Positions 25,677-33,707 of a stretch of 64,000 bases of DNA are shown here, piece by piece. The stretch spans positions 124,001-188,000 of the forward strand of contig QKXI01000004.1 of assembly GCA_003367665.1 (NCBI GenBank). Reading direction: 5' to 3'. A program made the translations under genes and the position numbers. How positions within the stretch are numbered: position 1 is the first letter of the stretch; each line of letters starts with the position of its first letter. This stretch comes from Leifsonia sp. ku-ls (lineage in GTDB: Bacteria; Actinomycetota; Actinomycetes; Actinomycetales; Microbacteriaceae). Below the pieces are notes generated by a model. That model saw nothing but the letters and a program-made list of their open reading frames with translations, searched no databases and was not told the DNA's origin.

Positions 25677-26861
25677 TCAGGCCGCGACGGTCGCCGCGAT
25701 GTGCTTCGCGATCTCCAGAGAGCTGGTGGCCGCCGGCGACGGTGCGTTCAGGACGTGCACCTGCCGCGGCGCGCGCTGGATGATGAAGTCGTCGGCGAGC
25801 GTCCCGTCGCGCAGGATCGCCTGAGCGCGCACGCCGGAGCCCGCCCGCACGATGTCCTTCGTCGACACCTCGGGCACCAGCCGCGCCAGCGAGTCCGCGA
25901 ACAGCCGCTGCGAGAACGAGCGCAGGATCTCCTTGGCACCCGTCACGACGTTGCGCGAGGCGAGGCGGAGGAAGCCGGGGTAGACCAGCGTGGACGCCGT
26001 GTCGGCGACGTTGATGTCGGTCCAGCGGTAGCCCTCGCGCGCGAGCGCCATGACGGCGTTCGGGCCGGCGTGGACGCTGCCATCGATCATGCGGGTCAGG
26101 TGCACGCCGAGGAACGGAAGATCGGGGTCGGGCACCGGGTAGATCAGGCCCTTCACCAACTCGCGGCGCTCCGGCACCAGCTCGTAGTACTCGCCCCGGA
26201 ACGGCACGATGCGCGCTTCCGGCGTGACGCCCGCCATGGTCGCGACGCGGTCGCTCTGCAGCCCCGCGCAGTTGATCAGCCAGGCGCCCCGCGTCTCGCC
26301 GTGCGTGTGCGTGACGACCACCTCGTCCGGCCGGGACTCGATCGCCGACACCTCGGCCCCGAGCACGAGCTCCGCGCCGTTGCTCTGTGCCAGCTCCGCC
26401 AGCTTCCTGCTGACCGCCGCGTAGTCGATGATCCCGGTGGACTCCACCCGCAGAGCGCCGACGGTGTGCACGTGCGGCTCGTACTCGCGCGCCTCCGCGG
26501 CGTCGAGCAGACGGGAGGGCGCGCCGTTCGCCGTCGCGCGCTCGAACAGCGTCTGAAGCCTTGGGAGCTCCTTCTCCTCCGTCGCGACGATCAGCTTGCC
26601 GCACACCTCGTGCGCGATGCCGTGCTCGCGAGCGAACTCGACCATCGAGCGGTTGCCCGCCGTGCACATCGTCGCCTTGAGCGAGCCGGGCTTGTAGTAC
26701 GGCCCGGCGTGGATCACGCCGGAGTTGTGCCCGGTCTGGTGCGCGGCCCAGGTGCTCTCCTTCTCGAGGAGCGTCACGCTGCGGCCTTCGCGGCTGAGAC
26801 GTTCCGCCGTCGCGAGTCCGACGATGCCGCCGCCGATGATGATGACGTCAGGGGAAGCCAC
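25677..26861 (-). CDS. lhgO: L-2-hydroxyglutarate oxidase LhgO-like FAD enzyme
   Basis: A 394-residue DAO-type flavoprotein that oxidises L-2-hydroxyglutarate to 2-oxoglutarate. It has the FAD motif IIGGGIVGLATAERL (residues 8-22), LLEKE, the HQTGHNSGVIHAGPYYKPGS segment characteristic of LhgO, PVPDPDLPFLGVHLTRMIDG and a C-terminal NAPSPAATSSLEIAKHI. GTG 26861 has AGGAG five bases upstream. A -10-like TAGGCT lies on the minus strand at 26906-26901. It is a metabolic gene within an otherwise polysaccharide-related region. Confidence 0.92.
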   Translation of the reverse strand: MASPDVIIIGGGIVGLATAERLSREGRSVTLLEKESTWAAHQTGHNSGVIHAGPYYKPGSLKATMCTAGNRSMVEFAREHGIAHEVCGKLIVATEEKELPRLQTLFERATANGAPSRLLDAAEAREYEPHVHTVGALRVESTGIIDYAAVSRKLAELAQSNGAELVLGAEVSAIESRPDEVVVTHTHGETRGAWLINCAGLQSDRVATMAGVTPEARIVPFRGEYYELVPERRELVKGLIYPVPDPDLPFLGVHLTRMIDGSVHAGPNAVMALAREGYRWTDINVADTASTLVYPGFLRLASRNVVTGAKEILRSFSQRLFADSLARLVPEVSTKDIVRAGSGVRAQAILRDGTLADDFIIQRAPRQVHVLNAPSPAATSSLEIAKHIAATVAA

Positions 26862-26900
26862 GGATCTCCTCTCGACCGGGTGGAAAGAAAGCAAGGGACA

Positions 26901-26944
26901 AGCCTACCGTGCGAACGGGTGTGTCCGCGCGACTCCGGTATGCT
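26901..26944. promoter_or_regulatory. Divergent promoters between lhgO and the aminotransferase operon
   Basis: The 136-base gap carries TAGGCT on the minus strand (26906-26901) towards lhgO and TATGCT on the plus strand (26939-26944) towards the aminotransferase at 26998. Predicted leaders are about 35 and 45 bases. The plus leader carries AGGAAGG ahead of the TTG start. No -35 is convincing. Confidence 0.45.
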
Positions 26945-26997
26945 GGAGGCCGTTGTGCGCCCGATCGACGCCAACGGAGCAGGAAGGTCACATCTCT

Positions 26998-28128
26998 TTG
27001 TCGAAGACAATCGCACTCGGTCAGCCCACTGTCGGTGACGAGGAGCTGGAGGCGATCGCGAAAGTCTTCGCGTCGAACTGGCTCTCGGGCGCCGGCCCCA
27101 CCTGTGCCGCCTTCGAGGAGCGGTTCGCCGCGTCCGCCGGGGTCTCGCACGCGCTCGCGACCAACAACTGCGGCGCGGCCCTCCACCTCGGACTGAAGGT
27201 GCTCGGCGCTGGACAGGGCGACGAAGTCATCGTCGGCGACTACACCTTCCCCGCGACCGGGCACGCCGTCGCGTGGACCGGCGCGAAGCCCGTCTTCGCC
27301 GACATCCGCCCCGACATCTGGAGCGTCGACCCCGCAGCCGTCGAAGCGGCGATCACCCCGCGCACGGTCGGCATCCTGGCCGTCGACGTCTTCGGGCAGC
27401 CGGCCGACTACGACGAGCTCCGCGCGATCGCGGACAAGCACGGTCTCTGGCTGATGGAGGACGCGGCCTGCTCCGCCGGCGCGAGCTACAAGGGCCGGCC
27501 CGCCGGCAGCCTGGCCGACGTGGCCACGTTCAGCTTCCACGGCCGCAAGGGCATCACCGCGGGCGAGGGCGGTGCGCTGACCACCGACCGAGCCGACCTG
27601 GCCGACCACGCGCGCAAGCTCCACACCTACGGCATCGCTCCTGCGCTCAGCCGCGAGAACAGCACCGATCTGCCGGTGCCCTCCTTCGACGAGCTCGGCT
27701 ACAACTACCGCCTCTCCGACGTCGCCGCGGGCATCATGCTGGCGCAACTCGACCGTCTGGATGGCCTCGTCGCCGCCCGCGGCCGTATCGCCGACCGCTA
27801 CGCGGAGCGTCTGGCCGAGATCGAGGGCGTGACGGCCCCTGTGGCGCTGGACGACCGCGTCCACCCGTGGCAGTCGTACGTCGTCACCCTCGAACCCGAG
27901 GTCGACCGCGGGGTCGTCGCCGCCCACCTCAAGGCGAACGGCGTGCAGTGCAACTTCGGCACGTACGCCTCGCACGTCCAGCCCGTCTACGGGTTCGAGG
28001 GCAGCCTCCCGGTGTCCGCCGACCTCTTCCGTCGTCACCTCGCGATCCCGATGCACGCCAACCTGAGCGTCGAGGACGTCGACATCGTCGCCGACACCCT
28101 GCGCGACGCGGTCGCGGCCGCCCGCTGA
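26998..28128 (+). CDS. DegT/DnrJ/EryC1/StrS sugar aminotransferase
   Basis: PLP enzyme transferring an amino group to a keto nucleotide sugar. The 376 residues show NNCGAALHLGLKVLG (56-70), VGDYTFPATGHA, the conserved MEDAACSAGASYKG block, and the PLP lysine Lys184 in FSFHGRKGITAGEGG; the family's tyrosine segment GYNYRLSDVAAG follows. The start is TTG 26998, ten bases after AGGAAGG, as no ATG or GTG fits. It heads a four-gene set (aminotransferase, SDR, hexapeptide acyltransferase, GT4) that looks like a complete route to an N-acylated amino sugar. Confidence 0.9.
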   Translation: MSKTIALGQPTVGDEELEAIAKVFASNWLSGAGPTCAAFEERFAASAGVSHALATNNCGAALHLGLKVLGAGQGDEVIVGDYTFPATGHAVAWTGAKPVFADIRPDIWSVDPAAVEAAITPRTVGILAVDVFGQPADYDELRAIADKHGLWLMEDAACSAGASYKGRPAGSLADVATFSFHGRKGITAGEGGALTTDRADLADHARKLHTYGIAPALSRENSTDLPVPSFDELGYNYRLSDVAAGIMLAQLDRLDGLVAARGRIADRYAERLAEIEGVTAPVALDDRVHPWQSYVVTLEPEVDRGVVAAHLKANGVQCNFGTYASHVQPVYGFEGSLPVSADLFRRHLAIPMHANLSVEDVDIVADTLRDAVAAAR

Positions 28129-28166
28129 ACCGGAAACCGAAAAGAACACACAGAAAGCGAATATCC

Positions 28167-29090
28167 GTGACCGAAACCGTCTTCATCACCGGAGGTGCCG
28201 GCTTCATCGGCCTGCACGTCGTCGACCAGCTGCTCGAGCAGGGCTACAACGTCCGCATCTTCGACAACATGTTCCGCGGCGACCGTGACGCCGTGAACAA
28301 GCTGATCGCCGGCGGGCGCGTGGAGCTCATCGACCAGGACGTGCGGTACGGCGGGGCCGTGCACGCCGCGATGAAGGGTGCCGACTACGTCATCCACCTC
28401 GCGGCCGTCTCGATCAACAAGAGCAACGCCGACCCCTACGAGTCGATGGACATCAACACGATCGGCGCGCACAACGTCTTCGCCGCCGCGGCGGACCACG
28501 GCGTCAAGCGGGTCGTGTTCGCGTCGAGCGCGTCGGTCTACGGCGACCCAGAGAAGCTGCCGATGCACGAGGACGACCGCCTCAACCCGCTGACGCCCTA
28601 CTGCATCTCCAAGCGCACCGGCGAGGACCTGCTCGGCTACTACCAGCGCCGCGCCGGCCTCTCCTGGATCGCCCTGCGCTTCTTCAACGTCTACGGCGAG
28701 GGCCAGAAGACCACCGCGTACTACACGTCGGTGATCAACCACTTCGTCAACCGCCTCAAGAACGGCGAGGCCCCCGTCATCGACGGCGAGGGCAAGCAGT
28801 CGATGGACTTCATCCACGTCAAGGACATCGCCCGCGCGGTCGTCCTGGCGCTCACCTCCGAGCAGGCCAACATGCCGATCAACGTCGGCACCGGCATCGA
28901 CACCACCGTGGCGGAGCTCGCCCGCATCCTCATCGACGCCGTCGGCGTGGATGTCGAGCCGCAGTTCAACCCGCGCCCCGTGCTCGTGTCGCGCCGCGCG
29001 GCCGACACCACGCGCGCCAAGGAGGTCCTCGGGTTCGAGCCGACCATCGAGGTGCGCGACGGCATGACCAAGCTCATCCAGAACTCCTGA
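28167..29090 (+). CDS. NAD-dependent epimerase/dehydratase (extended SDR)
   Basis: 307 residues with ITGGAGFIGLHVVD near the N-terminus, ASSASVYGDPEKL, a YCISK catalytic Tyr-Lys pair, RFFNVYGEGQKT and the MDFIHVKDIARAV segment. It belongs to the nucleotide-sugar epimerase/dehydratase group; whether it makes the 4-keto substrate for the aminotransferase or epimerises a sugar cannot be settled by eye. The GTG start is 38 bases after the aminotransferase stop with only a weak purine tract upstream. The next gene begins two bases after its stop. Confidence 0.9.
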   Translation: MTETVFITGGAGFIGLHVVDQLLEQGYNVRIFDNMFRGDRDAVNKLIAGGRVELIDQDVRYGGAVHAAMKGADYVIHLAAVSINKSNADPYESMDINTIGAHNVFAAAADHGVKRVVFASSASVYGDPEKLPMHEDDRLNPLTPYCISKRTGEDLLGYYQRRAGLSWIALRFFNVYGEGQKTTAYYTSVINHFVNRLKNGEAPVIDGEGKQSMDFIHVKDIARAVVLALTSEQANMPINVGTGIDTTVAELARILIDAVGVDVEPQFNPRPVLVSRRAADTTRAKEVLGFEPTIEVRDGMTKLIQNS

Positions 29091-29092
29091 TC

Positions 29093-29545
29093 GTGACCGC
29101 CGCAGGGCTGCCGGAGAATCCGTACAATCCGCACGCATGGATCGTCGGCGAGCCGGTCATCGGTGAGGGCACCTGGATCGGTGCCTTCACCGTGATCGAC
29201 GGCTCCGGCGGTCTCACGGTGGGCGCCGGCTGCGACATCGCCTCGGGCGTTCACATCTACACGCACTCCAGCGCGAAGAGGTGCGTCTCCGGGCGGCGCT
29301 ACCCGCAGGTGGACCGTGCGCCGGTCACGATAGGCGATCGCGTGTTCATCGGCGCGAACGCCGTGATCAACATGGGCGTCACGATCGGCGACGAGGCGAT
29401 CGTCGGCGCGGGAGCCGTCGTCAACGACGACGTGCCTGCCCGGACGGTCGTGGGAGGCGTGCCCGCCCGGGTCATCGGCGTCGTCGACCTCGCCGACCCA
29501 GAGAATCCGACCGTGACCGCCGCGAAGAAGGGGGACGCCCGATGA
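29093..29545 (+). CDS. Left-handed beta-helix (hexapeptide) acyltransferase
   Basis: A 150-residue trimeric-type acyltransferase with hexad repeats (VIGEGTWIGAFTVI, VTIGDRVFIGANAVI, VTIGDEAIVGAGAVV) and the ending VVGGVPARVIG typical of sugar acetyltransferases. HIYTHSSAK contains the likely catalytic His. In context it should acetylate the amino sugar made by the preceding aminotransferase. GTG 29093 follows the SDR stop by two bases and its own stop overlaps the GT4 start (ATGA), so the operon is translationally coupled. Confidence 0.9.
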   Translation: MTAAGLPENPYNPHAWIVGEPVIGEGTWIGAFTVIDGSGGLTVGAGCDIASGVHIYTHSSAKRCVSGRRYPQVDRAPVTIGDRVFIGANAVINMGVTIGDEAIVGAGAVVNDDVPARTVVGGVPARVIGVVDLADPENPTVTAAKKGDAR

Positions 29546-30750
29546 GGATCGCCGTCGTCAACAACTTCTTCCCGCCGCGTCCCGGCGGCAGCTCGCACCT
29601 GGCCGACCACCTGGCCAAGAAGTACGCCGCCGCCGGCCACGAGGTGCTCGTGCTGACGGCCGGCTACCGCGGCGCGCCGGCGACCGAGGAGCGCGACGGC
29701 CTGCGGATCATCCGCATCCCCTCGTGGACGCTGCCGAAGAACCGGTTGGCGGCCAACTTCGACATCGCCTTCACCATGTCGCCGCGCACCAAGCGCGAGG
29801 TGTTCCGGATCCTGGACGAGTTCGCGCCCGATGCCGTGCACCAGCACGGCCAGTTCTTCGACCTGACCTGGATGTCGGGATGGTGGGCGCGCAAGCGCAA
29901 GGTGCCGACGCTGCTGAGCATCCACACCCGCCTGTACAGCCCGAACGCGGTGAACAACTTCATCTACCGGGTGGCCGACGGGATCCTCGTCAAGCCGCTG
30001 ATGCGGTTGCACCGGCCGCGGCTGGTGGTCATGGACGTCCTGATGGACCGCTACATCGATCAGCGTTACCGCCGGGCGTTCCGGGGGAAGGCGTACATCC
30101 CGGTCGGGATCGACCCGGAGGTGCTGCGCGGCGGCGACGCGAAGCGGGCGCGCGACGAGCACGACCTCGGCGACAACCATGTCCTCCTCTCGCTGGGCCA
30201 TGTCATTCCGCAGCGCTCGCGTGTGGCGCTCGTGAAGGCCCTCCCGAAGGTGCTCAAGGAGTTCCCCAACCTGATCGTGGTCGTGATCGGGGGCGTCTAC
30301 CACGACGAGTTCCTCAAGCTCGCACGGCACCTGAACGTCGATCACGCCATCCGGGCGATCGGCGCGCGGCCTCAGAAGGAGATCCCGGACTACCTGGCCG
30401 CCGCCGACCTCGAGGTGCACGAGCTCGACGGCCAGGGCTTCGGCACGGCGAGCCTGGAGGCGCTGGCTGTCGGCATCCCGGTCGTCGCCGCGATCCGGCC
30501 GGACAACTTCATCGAGGTCGTCCTGGAGGACGAGAAGCACCTGTTCCTCTCCGGCTTCGTCTCGGAGACCGATGAGCGCGCCGATCCCGACAGCCTGGCC
30601 GAGAAGCTCATCGAGGTGCTGCGCGATCCCGTGGCCGCCCGCGAGCGCGTGGCCCAGCACGCGCGCGCCGTCATCGAGGAGCACTTCACGATCGACCGTG
30701 TCGCCCAGAAGCACCTCGCGGTGCTGGCGGAGATGTCCCGCGCCGACTGA
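29542..30750 (+). CDS. GT4-family glycosyltransferase
   Basis: 402-residue GT-B enzyme: MRIAVVNNFFPPRPGGSSHL at the start, VHQHGQFFD, the acceptor-domain end AYIPVGIDPEVL, VLLSLGHVIPQRSR opening the donor domain, and GQGFGTASLEALAVGIPVV in place of the usual EGFGLPxxE motif (the first Glu is Gly-Gln here, while the second Glu is kept). It is the last gene of the amino-sugar operon and probably transfers that sugar. A strong hairpin follows its stop. Confidence 0.88.
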   Translation: MRIAVVNNFFPPRPGGSSHLADHLAKKYAAAGHEVLVLTAGYRGAPATEERDGLRIIRIPSWTLPKNRLAANFDIAFTMSPRTKREVFRILDEFAPDAVHQHGQFFDLTWMSGWWARKRKVPTLLSIHTRLYSPNAVNNFIYRVADGILVKPLMRLHRPRLVVMDVLMDRYIDQRYRRAFRGKAYIPVGIDPEVLRGGDAKRARDEHDLGDNHVLLSLGHVIPQRSRVALVKALPKVLKEFPNLIVVVIGGVYHDEFLKLARHLNVDHAIRAIGARPQKEIPDYLAAADLEVHELDGQGFGTASLEALAVGIPVVAAIRPDNFIEVVLEDEKHLFLSGFVSETDERADPDSLAEKLIEVLRDPVAARERVAQHARAVIEEHFTIDRVAQKHLAVLAEMSRAD

Positions 30751-30762
30751 GCGCAGCTCCGG

Positions 30763-30815
30763 CCTCATACGACGAAGGGCCGCCTCAATCGGAGGCGGCC
30801 CTTCGTCGTACGAGG
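30763..30815. terminator. Strong bidirectional terminator hairpin
   Basis: A 24-base stem (30763-30786 with 30792-30815) with a five-base loop; 23 of the 24 pairs are Watson-Crick and one is a T-G type mismatch. It sits between the convergent GT4 gene and the oxidoreductase gene, whose stop codon begins two bases after it. Each flank has only a short A/T-containing end, but the stem alone is by far the strongest in the window. Confidence 0.85.
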
Positions 30816-30817
30816 GG

Positions 30818-31774
30818 TCAGCGTCGGTGCGTGGTCTTCAGCTGCTCGACGACGCGGTGCGAGGGGACGATGGACGCGCGCTCGGCGTCGGCATCCACCT
30901 CGCCCCCGATGAGGCCGACGAAGTGCGCCAGCTGGGCGGCCAGAGGCTCCACAGAAGTGACCAGCTCCGGGATCTCGATGACGGTCTGCTGGCGGTAGCC
31001 GCGACCGTCGTCGTCCGCCGCCTGGTCGGACACGTGCCGGTAGACGGTGACGTCACGGCGGAGCAGGTCGATCTCGACGAGCCGGTCGAGGTCGTGGATG
31101 CTGAGCGAGCGGATCTTCCGCTGCCCGATGCGACTGGCGGAGATCTGCGCGATGCCGCCGTCCTCGAAGCCGAGGACGGCCTCCGCCACATCCTCCGCGC
31201 CCGGGACCGAGGCGGGGTGGAACTGCTCCACCGCGCCGCTCACGCGGACCGGCTCGCCCAGGAAGCGGATGGCCAGGTCGACGTCGTGCACGAGGAGGTC
31301 CCACGCGACGCCGGTGCGGATGCGCGGGACGTACGGCGAGTGACGCACGGCCGTCGCGTATACGGGCTCCTCGACGAGCTTCTGGGCGGTGAGCACTGCC
31401 GGGTTGAAGCGCTCAAGCAGCCCGCACATCATCGGCACGCCGAGCCGCTCCGACAGCTCGATGATCTCCAGCGTGGTCTCGAGCCCGTCGGCGACGGGCT
31501 TCTCCACCAGCAGCGGGACGCCCGCCTCGAGGACCTGACGTGCGAGCTGAGGGTGCGCCTCCGTCGCCGCCGCGACGACGACGCCGTCGATCCCGGTGAG
31601 GTCGCCGATCTCGGGTCGCCAGCTGGTGCCGAACCGCTCCGCGACCTCCTTGCCGACGTGCTCGCGGGGGTCGACCAGCGTGGCCAGCTCCGCCTTCCCG
31701 GAGGAGCTGATCACGCGGGCGTGGAGGGAGCCCATGGAGCCGGCTCCGACGAGGAGGATGCGAGGGGAGGCCAT
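30818..31774 (-). CDS. Gfo/Idh/MocA oxidoreductase (GnnA/WlbA-type candidate)
   Basis: NAD-dependent sugar oxidoreductase of 318 residues: LLVGAGSMGSLHARV (7-21), the catalytic-lysine motif EKP (91-93), GLLERFNPAV, and the LLVHDVDLAI segment with active-site His163. Paired with the upstream aminotransferase it would oxidise C3 of a UDP-GlcNAc-type sugar, as GnnA and WlbA/WbpB do. ATG 31774 is used; the GTG two codons earlier (31780) overlaps the aminotransferase stop in a GTGA and may be the real coupled start. Confidence 0.88.
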   Translation of the reverse strand: MASPRILLVGAGSMGSLHARVISSSGKAELATLVDPREHVGKEVAERFGTSWRPEIGDLTGIDGVVVAAATEAHPQLARQVLEAGVPLLVEKPVADGLETTLEIIELSERLGVPMMCGLLERFNPAVLTAQKLVEEPVYATAVRHSPYVPRIRTGVAWDLLVHDVDLAIRFLGEPVRVSGAVEQFHPASVPGAEDVAEAVLGFEDGGIAQISASRIGQRKIRSLSIHDLDRLVEIDLLRRDVTVYRHVSDQAADDDGRGYRQQTVIEIPELVTSVEPLAAQLAHFVGLIGGEVDADAERASIVPSHRVVEQLKTTHRR

Positions 31775-31776
31775 GG

Positions 31777-32874
31777 TCACGCGACCGCCTTCCGCACCGC
31801 GTCGACGATGGTGTCGACATCCGCCTCGGTCAGGCCGGGGTGCACCGGGAGGGACAGCACCTCCTGCACGATGCGCTCGGCCACGGGGTACTCGCCGACG
31901 ATGACGTCGTCGCGACCGCGGTAGCAGTCGTAGTCGAAGACGAGCTTGGGGTAGTAGATGCCCGACCCGACGCCGCTCTCGGCGAGCTTCGCGGAGAGCT
32001 CTTCGCGGGTGATGCCGCTCTCCGGCGTCACGCGGATCGTGAACTGGTGCCACACGTGGCGCCGACCGTCGAGCTGCGACGGCGCGACGATGCCCCGGAT
32101 GTCGGCAAGTCCCGCGCGCAGCCGGTCGGCGTTGGCCTGGCGCGCCGCGACGATGCTGTCGTAGCGGCCGAGCTGGGGAAGGCCGAGCGCCGCCTGCAGG
32201 TCGGTCATCCGGTAGTTGTGACCGGCGACCTCGTACTGGTAGCGGGCGCGCATGCCCTGGTTGCGGAGGACGCGGAGACGGTCGGCGAGCACGTCGTCGT
32301 CGGTCGTGATGATCCCGCCCTCGCCGGTGGTGAGGTTCTTGGTGGCGTAGAACGAGAACGTCCCGAGGCCGAAGCTCCCCGCCGAGCGCCCGTTCTGGTG
32401 CGAGCCGTGCGACTGGGCCGTGTCCTCCACCAGCGCCAGCCCGCGCTCCGTCGCCAGAGCCGAGATCGCCGACATGTCGGCGATCTGCCCGTACAGGTGG
32501 ACCGGCATGAGCACGCGGGTCCGGTCACCGATGGCCTGGGCGAGCGACTCGGCCGTGACGTTGTAGTCGGCCTCGGAGATGTCCGCGAAGCGGGCGGTCG
32601 CGCCGGCCTCGAGGATCGCATTGAGGGTCGCGACGAAGGTGAACGGACTGGTGACCACCTCGTCACCCGGCTCGAGGTCGAGCACCTGGAGCGCGGCGAC
32701 CAGCGCCGTCGTGCCGTTGTTGACCGCGATCGCGTGCTTCACGCCGATGAGCTGGGCGAAGCGCGTCTCGAATTCGCTGACCTTGGGCCCCTGCGCCACG
32801 TTCCCGGATCGGATGACCTCCAGAACGAGGTCTTCTTCTTCTTTGCCGAACTCGACGACAGTGATCGGTATCAT
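31777..32874 (-). CDS. DegT-family aminotransferase (GnnB/WlbC-type candidate)
   Basis: 365-residue PLP enzyme: AVNNGTTALVAALQVL (50-65), TSPFTFVATLNAIL, the VEDTAQSHGS block, PLP lysine Lys179 in SFYATKNLTTGEGG, and GHNYRMTDLQAALG. This is the 3-keto-sugar aminotransferase subgroup by overall look (WlbC/WbpE and GnnB), not the 4-amino type. It starts 137 bases from the divergent LpxA-like gene and is coupled to the oxidoreductase downstream. No clear ribosome-binding site precedes the ATG. Confidence 0.9.
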   Translation of the reverse strand: MIPITVVEFGKEEEDLVLEVIRSGNVAQGPKVSEFETRFAQLIGVKHAIAVNNGTTALVAALQVLDLEPGDEVVTSPFTFVATLNAILEAGATARFADISEADYNVTAESLAQAIGDRTRVLMPVHLYGQIADMSAISALATERGLALVEDTAQSHGSHQNGRSAGSFGLGTFSFYATKNLTTGEGGIITTDDDVLADRLRVLRNQGMRARYQYEVAGHNYRMTDLQAALGLPQLGRYDSIVAARQANADRLRAGLADIRGIVAPSQLDGRRHVWHQFTIRVTPESGITREELSAKLAESGVGSGIYYPKLVFDYDCYRGRDDVIVGEYPVAERIVQEVLSLPVHPGLTEADVDTIVDAVRKAVA

Positions 32875-33011
32875 TTTGGAGGCACGTATCCTGATTCTGC
32901 TTTTCGCGGACGGTGGAGCCGGGGCAACACCCGCTCAATCCTAGGCCATGACGATACGTGACCGCGCGGCAGGGCGCGCCTACCGCCCGCCAATCCGGAA
33001 GGCCCACACCC

Positions 33012-33707
33012 ATGAACTCCATCCATCCCACTGCCGTCATCGGCCGCAACGTCACGCTCGGCGAAGGCAACGTGATCGGTCCGTTCGCCGTGATCGGCGG
33101 CGAGGTGACGATCGGCGACGGCAACTGGTTCGGCGCGGGGGTCAAGATCGGCTGTCCTCCGGAGGTGCGTGGCTTTCCCCACGATGGCGAGTGGATAGAC
33201 GGTTCGGCGGGGAGCGGCGTTAGCATCGGCGATGGCAATGTCTTCAGAGAAGAGGTGCAGGTGCATGGCGGCTGGAAGAAGCGCACGACGCTCGGGCACG
33301 GCGTCTTCGTCATGAACCGCTCCTACATCGCGCACGACGGCGAGATCTCCGACGGCGTGACGATCGCCTCCGGGGTCGCCATCGGCGGTCATGTCCGGCT
33401 CGGGCGCGGCGCCAACCTCGGGCTCAACGCGAGCGTCCACCAGCGCCGCGTGGTCGGCGCCTTCGCCATGGTGGGGATGGGCTCGGTCGTGACCAAGGAC
33501 ATCCCGCCCTTCGTGAAGGCGTTCGGCAACCCGTGCGGCGTCCGGGGCGTCAACGCGGTGGGCCTGGAGCGCGCGGGCATGGCGGCGTCGGACGTCGAGC
33601 GCCTCCTCGCGGCCTACGGCTCGACCGGCACGGCGTCCGCCGACGACCTCTCGAACGGCTTCGATGCCGACCTCGACTGGTTCCAGGCGGCGGGAGCCGA
33701 CGCGTGA
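33012..33707 (+). CDS. LpxA-like acyltransferase (left-handed beta-helix)
   Basis: 231 residues; E. coli LpxA has 262. The whole chain follows LpxA: IHPTAVIGRNVTLGEGNVIG hexads at the start, FREEVQVHGG, the catalytic-site segment SYIAHD (His108, matching LpxA His125), IGGHV (His127, matching His144), SVHQR (His143, matching His160), VTKDIPPF, then GNP (172-174) and the GVNAVGLERAG motif found just after the helix in LpxA. The residue matching His122 is Tyr105. The C-terminal helical domain is shortened. LpxA normally acylates O3 or N3 of UDP-GlcNAc in lipid A synthesis; a Gram-positive role is undefined. GGAAGG lies nine bases before ATG 33012. It is coupled (GTGA) to the membrane protein downstream. 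Confidence 0.85.
   Translation: MNSIHPTAVIGRNVTLGEGNVIGPFAVIGGEVTIGDGNWFGAGVKIGCPPEVRGFPHDGEWIDGSAGSGVSIGDGNVFREEVQVHGGWKKRTTLGHGVFVMNRSYIAHDGEISDGVTIASGVAIGGHVRLGRGANLGLNASVHQRRVVGAFAMVGMGSVVTKDIPPFVKAFGNPCGVRGVNAVGLERAGMAASDVERLLAAYGSTGTASADDLSNGFDADLDWFQAAGADA

Noticed and set aside
26725-26997. An upstream extension of the aminotransferase
   Set aside because: It would run through lhgO and the divergent promoter region; TTG 26998 follows a strong AGGAAGG.
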